A stretch of 27,888 nt of DNA from Pigoraptor vietnamica. Lineage: Eukaryota > Opisthokonta > Filasterea. Shown here piece by piece: positions 19,022-27,888 of the stretch (positions within the stretch are counted from its first letter, which is position 1; each line of letters opens with the position of its first letter). The position numbers and the translations under genes were made by a program. The stretch is taken from the NCBI GenBank assembly GCA_943704525.1, contig CALSCQ010002206.1, forward strand, positions 1-27,888, given 5' to 3'. The notes under the pieces are model-generated. The model saw only the letters and a program-made list of their open reading frames with translations. It did not search any database and was not told the DNA's origin.

Positions 19022-22000
19022 TCACATGCGGAAGACGCCAAACTTCGTCTCCTGGATGGGCGCGTTGAGGCTAGCGCTGAGACCGAGGCCCAGCACCTGG
19101 CGCGTATCAAGCGGGTCGATAACACCGTCGTCCCATAGCCTGTGAGCGACAGAATTGTCAGGGAAAGTGTGTAACACGCCTCAACCGAGAACGAGTTTGT
19201 AATGCTCACCTCGCTGACGCAAAGTACGGGTGGCCCTCCTTCTCGTACTTGCGCACAATGGGATCCTTAAAGGCATCTTCTTCCTCCTTCGACCACTGGA
19301 AAGCAGAACGCAATGTTTGAGAGACAGAAGGGCGGCCGCACGCACACGCACGCACGCATGCACACGCCTAGACCCATACACACACGCACGGAGAAAAAAA
19401 AAGAAACAATGAAGTGCACATGCACGTACCGGCTGCTTCTTTTCGCGTTCACGCTGTTCCCGCTGGATGGTCGAGAGCACGCCCGCAGCCTGCTCGCCTC
19501 CCATCACGGAAATGCGCGCGTTCGGCCACATCCACATGAAGCGCGGGCTGTGACGATACGCAAGGCGAGGGCCGTTACGTGTGTGCATACGTTGAGGACC
19601 CCACAGGAGTGGATCGGCACGATTGCCACACGCGACACCCACGCCACACATACAGCACTAACACGTGGCACGGACACACACAACGCGCCCCCACCTGTAC
19701 GCTCGCCCGCACATGCCGTAATTCCCCGCGCCAAAGCTCCCTCCGATGATGACGGTGAACTTGGGCACTTTGGCGCAGGCGACGGCGGTGACCATCTTCG
19801 CGCCGTTGCGCGCGATGCCGCCGGACTCGGCCGCCTTGCCGACCATGAACCCTGGTGAAGAGGCATTGCGTGAGCCCCACAAACACTGTTGAGAAGACTA
19901 AGCACTATTGAAGAGACCGACATTGCGTGAGTCGCACAAATACGTCTGCGCACATTACGCACGCGAGCGGGTGGAGGCGGGGATGCCTTTGAACAGGAAA
20001 AAGGGTAGGTAACAGACCTGTTACCACCGAACGCCCAAGCGCACACTCACCTGTGATGTTCTGCAGGAAGACGAGGGGGATCCCGCGCTGCCCGCAGAGC
20101 TCGATAAAGTGGGCACCCTTAAGCGCCGACTCGGAAAAGAGGACGCCGTTGTTCGCCACAATGCCGACGGGATAGCCGTGAATGCGCGCGAAGCCTGCGC
20201 ACGCCCACACACAGTGTTACGACTGTAACGCACAACAAGAACACCCCTGCACACAGAGAGGTCGTGCGGACCCTTGGACCCACCGGTGACGAGCGTCGTC
20301 CCGTAAAGCTCCTTAAACTCGTCGAAACGGCTGCCGTCCACGATGCGCGCGATGACCTTGCGCACGTCAAACGTCTTCCTCAAATTGCCCCCGACGATGC
20401 CGTACATGTCCTCGGGCGCAAACGCGGGGTCCACGGGTTCGGCAAGCGTCACCTGCGCCGCCTTTCGAATGTTCAAATTGGCAACAACGCGTCGGGCAGT
20501 CGCCAGCGCGTGCATGTCGTCAAGGGCGTAGTGGTCCGTCACTCCGGACGTGCGGCAGTGGAGGTCGGCGCCGCCGAGTTCCTCCGCGCTCACGACCTCG
20601 CCAGTGGCCGCGCGCACCTAACACGAGGTGCGAATGCGATGAGGAAAAAGACACACGGCGAAGCACCACATGTGCGCACGCAACGCAGGCGCCCATTGCA
20701 TGCGCATAAACGTGAACACACATCGATGAGAGTCAAACACACAAGCGATACTCGCGTTGTCACATGTGAACACTCACGCACCAATTTGCATGCATATACA
20801 CGCGAACACTCCGTCCATACGAGCGAGACAAGTGCACACGCACGCACCCATCGCATAGGCACACACATGAACGTCCACACAAGCGCAACTCACGAGAGGC
20901 GGGCCTCCGAGGAAGATGGTGCCCTGGTTCTTGACAATGATGCTCTCGTCGGCCATCGCGGGGACATAGGCGCCACCCGCCGTGCACGATCCCATCACGA
21001 CCGCAATCTGCGTGGCGAATGCGCAGCCATTAGCATGCATGGGGCAAAGATTATACTGGCACGCGCCCATGCCAGCAACAAGGTATGCGCGCGTTTGAGA
21101 GTGTGCCGCCGTGCAATGCAAAGGCGCGCATGGCCTCGGAAGGTGCGAGCGAGTGTGCCAGTGAGAGACGAATTCCGCCACAGCAAGGGCGATTTGCGCA
21201 CCTGGGGAATTTTCATCGCCGACATGTTCGCCTGGTTATAGAAGATGCGCCCAAAGTGGTCGCGGTCGGGGAACACGTCCGCTTGGTGCGGCAAGTTCGC
21301 GCCGCCAGAGTCCACTGCAGGCATACGAAGACGCACACACCACGCGTCAACATACACCGTAGCCACACTGCTCCCAGTGCCATCACTCCCTCTTCCGCAA
21401 TGTACACCAACTCCCACAACTGCACACAATGGCTGGCAAATGCACTTTGTATCGAACCCCACGCACAACAACAACCCTCCACCGCTCACCGAGATAGATG
21501 CACGGCAGCCTGTTCTCCATCGCAATCTCCTGCGCGCGGACGTGCTTCTTCACCGTAATCGGATAGTACGTGCCGCCCTTCACCGTCGCGTCGTTCGCAA
21601 CGATGAGGCACTCCAGGCTGCAGGCGCGGGAACGAACGACGTCAGCACAAATACACACATGCCGCATCCAAGCGGCACGGGAGCGAGAGAAAAAGTGGCG
21701 GAGAGATCTCAGTTCGGTAGACAGTCATTGGGGTTAAACCCCCGTCGACTCTGAGTCGCGTCGAGAGAGGGGAGAGGGAAGCGTGCGTGCGAGACAGAGA
21801 CATTGTCCGCTCACCCGGACACGCGACCGATGCCCGTGATGATGCCGCCTGCGGGAAGCTCCTCGTGCTCGTAGAGGCCGTAGCCCGCAAACTGAGACAG
21901 CTCGAGAAACGGTGCGCTGTCGACACGCATGCATGCATGCACGGCGGCGTGTGAGCTTTTCGATTGAAACCCAATGGCACGGACACACGCACAACAACAG

Positions 22001-22583
22001 CGCACGTCGTTGTCACTCTGTCTCTCCTCACACACCCCGGATCGAGGAGGGCGTTGATGCGCTCGCGCGGCAGCAGCTTGCCCTTGGATGTGTGCCGCTG
22101 GCGTGCAGTGACGCCGCCCCCTACGCAAAGGGACACGCGAATTAAAAATGAGGGGAAAGAAAAAAAAATCTCCCACAACAGTCGTTGAGATGAGACGCTC
22201 ATTGCCAATTGTCTAACGATACGATACGAACGAGTGCGTACCGAGGCGGATCTTTGCCATCTTTTCCCGAAGGTCCTTGACGAGCGACTCCATGTGCTCC
22301 TTGTTCGTCTGTGCGACATGAGGGACGCACTCAGCGTCACACCAGCTAGAAAATTCCCCCTCGCATCTCCCCGTTAAAAAAAAAAACCCACACGACACTC
22401 GTCGTCAGTTCAATCGCGCAAATGCCACTCAATACGCACCTTGAAGTCGTCGGAATTGACATCCACGCGCCCGTCAATCACGTGCAACTTTGCCTCGTGG
22501 TGGTACGCACGCACGGCCGCAGGGCGCAGCAGAGCCGCCGACGCCCACAAACCGCGCCGCGCGCTCGCAAGAGACACCGCCAT
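19022..22583 (-). CDS. MCCC2: Methylcrotonoyl-CoA carboxylase beta subunit, mitochondrial
   Basis: Carboxyltransferase subunit of the biotin enzyme that converts 3-methylcrotonyl-CoA to 3-methylglutaconyl-CoA in leucine breakdown, in the mitochondrial matrix. Thirteen exons (22583-22440, 22308-22242, 22120-22036, 21916-21815, 21617-21490, 21314-21202, 21007-20894, 20617-20284, 20194-20051, 19851-19695, 19547-19430, 19295-19210, 19139-19022) join in phase at every junction to 569 aa, close to human MCCC2 (563). The N-terminus [20 protein letters not shown] is an Arg-rich presequence. Family blocks are in order: [98 protein letters not shown]-type [29 protein letters not shown] and the terminal FGVFRM. 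Both acyl-CoA and carboxybiotin oxyanion-hole glycine stretches are present. The biotinylated alpha subunit is not in the window. Confidence 0.97.
19856..19967. repeat. Duplicated segment in MCCC2 intron 9
   Basis: Two imperfect copies of GAAGAG-x-CATTGCGTGAG-x-CACAAA, about 56 bp apart, lie within the intron between exons 10 and 9 (19852-20050). This looks like a small tandem duplication. Confidence 0.6.
20618..20893. repeat. MCCC2 intron 7 with internal repeats
   Basis: The longest MCCC2 intron (276 nt) is built of CACACA/GCGTG-type imperfect repeats, including two related blocks beginning CCCATTGCATGCGCATAAAC (20692) and CCCATCGCATAGGCACACAC (20848), about 155 bp apart. Confidence 0.5.
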
Positions 22584-23032
22584 TCTCGCCGTCCTGCGCA
22601 AGAGCCACGAAACCGGTAAGGGCAAATTAGCATGCGAGACAGAAAGCCAACTGTAGTGTGCGTGGGTGTGGGGATGAAGACGTGCGCACGTTCCATGGCA
22701 GCGTGTGCGTGCGCATGTGCGGGTGCGCATCTTCGCGCTTTCAGCTGCCCGCGTGCTTGTGCGTCTTTACGCACACCCATTGAGAGTGCGCATAGTGTTC
22801 ACAACGAGTTCCGCGCACAACACAGCACATGTGTGCGCAGGCGTGCAAGTGTCCAGTGTGCGCAGGCCACTGTCACAGGCGCGAAAGGCGCACCTCCCGA
22901 ATGCCCCAAAGTGTCTTCGGCGAAGCGTCCTCAGTTGCCTCTCGCGTGCGCAGTGTGGCACGTTGCACAACTTTCAGTGCTTCCTCGCTCTGCGAACGCG
23001 AAGTCGTGAAGAACTGGGAAGGGCCGACCGGC

Positions 23033-23043
23033 GATCACGTGAC
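23033..23043. promoter_or_regulatory. E-box GATCACGTGAC, copy 1, upstream of MCCC2
   Basis: An 11-mer with a palindromic TCACGTGA core, about 450 bp upstream of the MCCC2 start codon. It is identical to a second copy at 23178. It fits CACGTG-binding bHLH-LZ factors such as the one encoded in this window. Regulation is inferred from sequence only. Confidence 0.4.
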
Positions 23044-23177
23044 GCCCCGGATGATTCTCTTGCCTTGATTATTTTTTTTTTTTTTTTTTGTCTGCCTAAC
23101 CCTTCTGCCGCTTTTCTTCAACGACCACTATGCCACAGTGAAGTGAGGTAGTAATGGCGTCTGAAGGCAAATGCGGA

Positions 23178-23188
23178 GATCACGTGAC
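23178..23188. promoter_or_regulatory. E-box GATCACGTGAC, copy 2, upstream of MCCC2
   Basis: Exact repeat of the 11-mer at 23033, 145 bp further upstream. It could equally lie in the 3' flank of the ABCG gene, whose stop codon is 160 bp away. Confidence 0.4.
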
Positions 23189-23347
23189 ATGCCTCAAAGC
23201 GATGTCAGCCGGCCACCGCAACCAGCCACCCGCGCACCGACCGGCCGAGCCCGGCGCCGGACTGGACGGCCGACTCGCCAGCCGGTGTTCACCTCATGGT
23301 GTGTGTTGTGGCATTTTTACTTCGGGAATGGCGTGCGTCGCTCTGTA

Positions 23348-25015
23348 TCAGCAGCCCGTGTCAGTCAAAACCACCGACACCCCTGCAACATCGGCCAGGT
23401 CGCTCGGCCGCGCCACGATCGTTTCCACGCCCGCACCGGCCACTTCCTGGCTTCCCCGCCGCATGGAATGACGCGACGAACGGCGCGTCGAGCTGTGCTG
23501 TGACTGGCGCCGTTTTGAAGAAACTCCGCGTCGTACTAGCACCACCTTAAGGTGCGCGAACGTACGCAGCAGTTCGCTCGACACGATCACGATGGCGACG
23601 CACGCGCACACGTTGACCACAAGCCCAAACACGAAGAGGGCGACGCACTGCCACTGCCACTCGGGCCCGCCGGGGACGAAATCGCCATGGGACACGTAGA
23701 GGGGAAAGCGTGGGTCCACGGCGAAACCAAACTCGTACAGCGCCTCGGACGTATGGTTGCCGTAGAATGGGGGATATCGGAGGTACTCTGAGAGAGTGAT
23801 CGCGTGCGCGCCGTACGAGAGCAGAGAGACGCGGGAGAGCAGCACCCCGAAACCGCCGAGATGGTCCTCGAGGTCGCGCTGTCGCTGCGTGACCGAATTG
23901 CACAGAAAGGCGATGAGGATATAGAGCACACCTAGGGGTAGCGCGAGTCGGCGCGGCAGTATCACCGACAGGAAGATGCCCACGGCCATCGCCGCCCACT
24001 GCGTGAGAAAGAACGCCGAAAAGTACTCGGACCACGGCCCGCGCGGCGACGTCATCACGCAGTACCCGAGAGACAGCATGAGTGGGCTTATGAGGAGCAT
24101 GGGGCTCGAACCCGCGACCTTCCCCAACATGTACGGCACGGGCGCCACTCCCGCCGCCCTCTCCTTCCGGAAAATGTGCGCGTCGTTTCCAAAGACGCGC
24201 AAACCGCTAATAACGCCGGTGAGTCCGAGCGTGAGGCCGAGCGCCGAGTGCTGCGAGCTGTGGCCGAAGGGCTCGACATCGCCGTATATAAGCACTATTA
24301 CAAGCGCCATGATCACCATGAGGAGCCCGTCCACGAGCAGCATGCGGCGGCCGCGCACGAGTTGAAGCAGCGTTCGCTGGAACACGACGGAGAACTGGCG
24401 CGCCGATATCCGCGCCACCTCCGCCGCAGTGTCTCCGCCTTCTTTGTTATAGCCTCCCACCCCACTGCGGAGGGCCAACTCCTTACGGGCACGCCGGCTA
24501 TCGCGAGTGCTCGGCAGCGGGTCAATGACGACGGCCTCGCCCGCGTGGATGGTGCTTGCAAGCGCGCTGAGTTCCAAGTCGCAGAAACGACCGCTCGCAG
24601 ATCGCAAGAGCGACTCGCTGATGAGAAGGCCGGACCGTTCGTTTGTCGACGACCGCCCGAGAGATGATCGTCGCCACTTTGCGCTGAGAATGCGACCGGC
24701 AAGCGCAGGTCCGTCGGGCGCGTCGCCGTCCTTTCGGCGCGCCATTCCCACGGCGACGTCCAGCGCAAATTCCGGGACAGAGGCGCCGGCGGGACGCACA
24801 TAGCCGATGCTCTCAAAGTATTCCGTGACACGGTCTGCGCGACCGGCGTACGCGAGGGTTCCCTGCGCCGTGAGCAGCACGAGATCGTCGACCATCTTGA
24901 AGGCACGATGGCCCGGCTGGTGCACCACGGCCACGACCGTCGTGCCGTTGTTTGCAAGGTCACGCAGCGCGCGCATTACCTGTGTGTAGTGTGCGGCGTG
25001 TGAGTTGTGTGCGTG

Positions 25016-25087
<72 letters not shown>

Positions 25088-26862
25088 AGAGGGTCGTTAA
25101 GAATGACGGAAGATAAAGAAGAGGAGACCATGATGCCACCCATGCTACATGACGACATAATCATCACACACCACTGACAACAGCAACTGTGCCCCACCCG
25201 CAACGTCGACGTGCTGTCGAGTCCGCTCGTCGGCTCGTCCAGTAGAATCAGCGGCGATCGCTTCACTATTTCCATCGCCAACACAATCCGGCGACGTTGG
25301 CCGCCGGACACCGCCGAGCGACCGCCACTCGAACCGTCCTCAGAACCCACGACACGCCCGCGAATTTCGCCGAGACCGAGCACGTCGAGCACCTCGGATA
25401 CAAGCTCGTCCGTCTTGTCGCACGGGGGCGCGTCGGGGTCATCACTCGGCCGCACCATGTAAGGGCCGCGTGTGAGCAGACGCGCATAGCGGACAGACTC
25501 TTCGGCAGTGAGATCGGGGTACAGCACGGATTCCTGGGGCATGTAGGCGGACTCGGGAAACGGGCAGAGTACCGGCCGCCGCACACCCTCGGCGTACACG
25601 GCACCAGCGACAATCTGCTGCCCTTCGCCGCACGCCGCTAGTGCCTTGAGCAGCGTGGTCTTCCCACAGCCGCTCGGCCCCATCACGGCCGTTATCCGCC
25701 CTCCGCGCATGCGGCACGTGACGTCCTGCACAACAGCCCGACCTATTCCGTCCGCGCGCAAGCGTGCCGCGGCCGCCCGGTTCGCTGCGACCGACACGCC
25801 CTCCAGATTGACAGAAAGAGGGCGCTCGTCCAGCTCCTGTCGCCGGAGGGCGTGCGAAAATGCGCGCGCCTTTGACGCGGGCGCGCAGAACGCCTCGATG
25901 GCCGCCGCAATGCACGATGTGGGCTCGTTGCGCAGGCACCGCACGACTGTGTCGATGCTCGAGTTGAGCACGAACATGTAAAGCCCGCGCTCCTCGGCCG
26001 CCTCGTGCTCGGCGTCTCCCGCGGAACCATTCGTGGACTTCTGGTACATGTCTTGCGGGCCGGCGTAACTGGCGGGTTCGTCCTCCTTCCCGGCAAATTT
26101 GTTGACAAACACCGTCAGCTCCATGCTCTCGCCAAGCGCGTCGCCGCCGCGATCCCGCAAATCGCGCTCGACGAGACTTGCCATGGCGCGGTACGTCGAC
26201 GACACGCTGGTCGTGCGGCCGCGGAACTCTTCAGCGTCGGGTTCCGCCGGAACGAGCAGTTCGGCATTCTTCGCGTCTGGCAGTACCGGGACCGAACGCA
26301 CGTTCGCGCCCTTGCCTTCGGCCGCCCGCTGTTGTGCAGCCACCGCGCGCAAGCGCCAGCGCAGGGCGTAGCGACGCGTGCGTGTGAGACGAAGCGCGTC
26401 GTCCGCATATGCAGCGAAACGGCGATCGGACGAGCGCTGGCGACGCCGTTCAATCAGCAGGAGGGTCACGTGCACGAGCAACCAGAGGGCCGTGAAGGCG
26501 GCGGCGAGGACGAGAGCAGACAGCACGTAATTTTGGGGCTCCCCGAGGCCGACGCCGTCGCACGAGATGGACCCGCCCATGAAGCATTCCTGCGGTGCGT
26601 AGACGCCCTTCCTGCACACGCGCCGCGATGGGCAGTGGATGCGCGCGCTCGCGGTGGGGCAGTACGCTCCCGCTGGACACGCGACGGCGTCGACGCCATC
26701 GCACAGCGTCCCCAACGGAGCGAGGTCGCATGGCACGCACAGAAACGGATCCGTAGCGTTCGTGCCGAGCAGGTTGCTGAGCGTGCGCGTCGCGGCGGCG
26801 GTGGCATTGAGGACGAATCCAAGTCCACATGCCGCACCCGACGCGACTGCGGGCGTCGCCAT
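23348..26862 (-). CDS. ABCG-family (White/Adp1-type) ABC transporter with Cys-rich luminal N-terminus
   Basis: Two exons, 26862-25198 and 24979-23348 (phase 0, 218-nt intron), give 1,098 aa as a half transporter. N-terminal luminal region with ten Cys (12-101), including CPAGAYCPTASARIHCPS, a pattern known from plant ABCG24/28-type and fungal Adp1-type proteins; then a TM helix (112-137), a long charged linker, the ATPase domain (Walker A GPSGCGKTT 395-402, signature VSGGQRRR 518-525, Walker B LILLDEPTSG 538-547, H-loop H575) and a C-terminal membrane domain of about six helices ending in a basic Ser/Arg tail. The intron falls just after Walker B. Half transporters of this family work as dimers in ATP-driven export, often of lipids or small organics; the substrate here is unknown. 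No signal peptide is obvious at MATPAV; an in-frame open stretch upstream to an acceptor-like CCAG near 26950 suggests a further 5' exon. Confidence 0.9.
25011..25083. repeat. GT microsatellite in the ABCG intron
   Basis: Nearly pure (GT)n of about 70 bp within the only intron seen in the transporter gene. On the coding strand it is (CA)n close to the acceptor (CACACAG). Confidence 0.95.
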
Positions 26863-27012
26863 CGCCGGCCGCGCCGTAAAAGTGGGCGGCGCGGTCAAAA
26901 CACGTGCAGCGCCCGAAGCGAACCTCAGAGCATTCTCGCAACTCCTGGCATACACGGGGCGTTCCAAACGCGGACTTTTCAATAGTGTGGCATGTGGGGC
27001 AAGGATGCTTGT

Positions 27013-27015
<3 letters not shown>

Positions 27016-27064
<49 letters not shown>
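27016..27064. repeat. GT microsatellite, about 48 bp
   Basis: Pure (GT)n followed by GT/GC-rich sequence, about 155 bp upstream of the transporter start codon. Confidence 0.95.
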
Positions 27065-27066
<2 letters not shown>

Positions 27067-27660
27067 GTTGTGCGTGCGCGTGCGTGTGTGTGCGTGCCGC
27101 GTATACGCAGCCCCCGGTATTTTTTTACGCAGTCGCCAAGTGCCGGTCTTTTTCACTAGACAATCGCCGAACTGAGGGGCGTGACATGACAACCACCGCA
27201 TTAAGTCGAGTTTCTATAATCGGATTTCTCAGAGATTTTCTATGGCAACCAACGCATGGTATTTCTACTTTATGAGAGTGTTCGCTTGACAAAACGTAGC
27301 TGTAGTGCCGACTCCTCCCTCGACGTCAATCTGATTTGCGACGTGTTCGCTTCAAACAAGGACAACGAGGGCTGCTGACGATATATTGCCACGGGGCTGG
27401 TGATTATATTGCGACGCGCCACAGTCTGACGCCAGAGACGCGTGTCAGCGACGGAGTAGTGAGTGCCCTGCGACTCGGACCCCGGTGTCACCGGCGCCTG
27501 TCAAGGTTGCCGTTGCCGGTGGGGTCGCATGAACCAGAGAGCGGTTTGTTTCCACGCGAATCTCGGCTGCCTCGTCTGCTCAATGTTAACAACAACACCG
27601 ACCAAAGAGAAAACACGGTCGCGAAACAGAGGGCGCTATTAGGCGAAACGGCACGCGCTT

Positions 27661-27689
27661 TCTTCCCCTTTCCCCTCCTCCTCTCCCCC

Positions 27690-27729
<40 letters not shown>
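27661..27729. repeat. Pyrimidine tract ending in (CT)n
   Basis: About 35 nt of C/T-rich sequence run into (CT)17-18 ending 15 bp before an ATG at 27744. Such tracts are common in promoters and 5' UTRs, which supports a plus-strand transcript here. Confidence 0.85.
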
Positions 27730-27731
<2 letters not shown>

Positions 27732-27743
27732 GCTACACCCAAC

Positions 27744-27878
27744 ATGCCTGTTAGCCCCGGGGGGGGATCTGCTTCTGCCGTGGGGGCGCCTCTGGCGGCC
27801 TCGGATGGAGCCGAAGGTGTTGGTAGGGATGGTAATGAGAGCGTCGATGGGAGTTCAACTCCTATGACTGCCTACTGA
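27744..27878 (+). CDS. Possible 5' part of a plus-strand gene at the window edge
   Basis: A 44-codon ORF (MPVSPGGGSASAVGAPLAAS, low-complexity Gly/Ala/Ser, then acidic) begins just after the (CT)n tract and stops at 27876-27878. It may be a short first exon whose real splice donor lies before the stop (for example the GTAGGG or GTAATG near 27820), or it may be 5' UTR. No family can be recognised. Confidence 0.25.
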   Translation: MPVSPGGGSASAVGAPLAASDGAEGVGRDGNESVDGSSTPMTAY

Positions 27879-27888
27879 ACTGAGGTCT

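Larger units (their letters stand above)
22584..23347. other. Intergenic region upstream of MCCC2
   Basis: 764 bp between the MCCC2 start and the ABCG stop. It contains GT/GC-rich sequence next to the MCCC2 start, a poly-T run of 18 (23072-23089), the two GATCACGTGAC sites and a GGCCGG-rich part (23205-23285). No gene is supported; the overlapping frames have no recognisable protein. Confidence 0.6.
26863..27743. other. Intergenic region upstream of ABCG, possibly bidirectional
   Basis: 880 bp holding a GT microsatellite, AT-richer sequence (27180-27300) and a pyrimidine tract at the right end. It separates two divergent candidates, ABCG (minus) and the small plus-strand ORF at 27744. A missing ABCG 5' exon may lie here, but I could not find one with a signal peptide. 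Confidence 0.5.

Noticed and set aside
19022-22583. Propionyl-CoA carboxylase beta subunit
   Set aside because: Same superfamily, but [10 protein letters not shown] with the FGVFRM end and YGMCGRAY matches MCCC2 rather than PCCB.
27845-27880. tRNA T-arm-like GGGAGTTCAACTCC
   Set aside because: No matching acceptor stem, D-arm or anticodon arm could be found upstream.
1-27888. Virus-derived elements, CRISPR arrays, rRNA genes
   Set aside because: No reverse transcriptase, integrase, capsid or long terminal repeat signal, no spaced repeats, and no rRNA-like sequence were recognised.

Overview
The window is nuclear DNA from a GC-rich, intron-bearing unicellular eukaryote. Six spliced genes with GT-AG introns (mostly 38-324 nt, many carrying CA/GT repeats) can be read, and reading frames join correctly across nearly every junction. 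Gene content points to an opisthokont-grade lineage: an animal/fungal-type mitochondrial DNA polymerase gamma, a bHLH-zipper factor with repeated SPLxSPAL motifs that I associate with fungal bHLH proteins, and a surface receptor with fibronectin-II, hemopexin, EGF and Ig-like modules. I cannot name the species. An early-diverging fungus, a nucleariid/fonticulid or another unicellular relative of animals and fungi would all fit.

Layout: 84-1730 (+) is the 3' end of a basic, probably nuclear protein with a C2H2-like half finger. From 2086 to 26862 all six complete genes lie on the minus strand: POLG (2086-5778), a 1,669-aa modular transmembrane receptor (6122-11941), a bHLH-LZ transcription factor (12445-14625), a 280-aa secreted, probably GPI-anchored protein (16614-18045), the beta subunit of methylcrotonyl-CoA carboxylase (19022-22583, 13 exons) and an ABCG transporter (23348-26862). 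A decayed CstF-64/Rna15 RRM copy lies on the plus strand at about 15278-15668. At the right edge a pyrimidine tract precedes a short plus-strand ORF that may begin another gene.

The genes do not form one pathway. POLG and MCCC2 are mitochondrial; the receptor, GPI protein and ABCG transporter are membrane or surface proteins; the bHLH factor has the E-box-type basic residues, and two identical GATCACGTGAC sites lie upstream of MCCC2. The most unusual items are the receptor (PA, FN2, four-blade hemopexin, alternating Ig-like/EGF modules, TM, and a tail with two PPPY motifs) and the POLG motif B, where two normally invariant tyrosines are Asp and His. No virus-derived element, CRISPR array, tRNA or rRNA was found.
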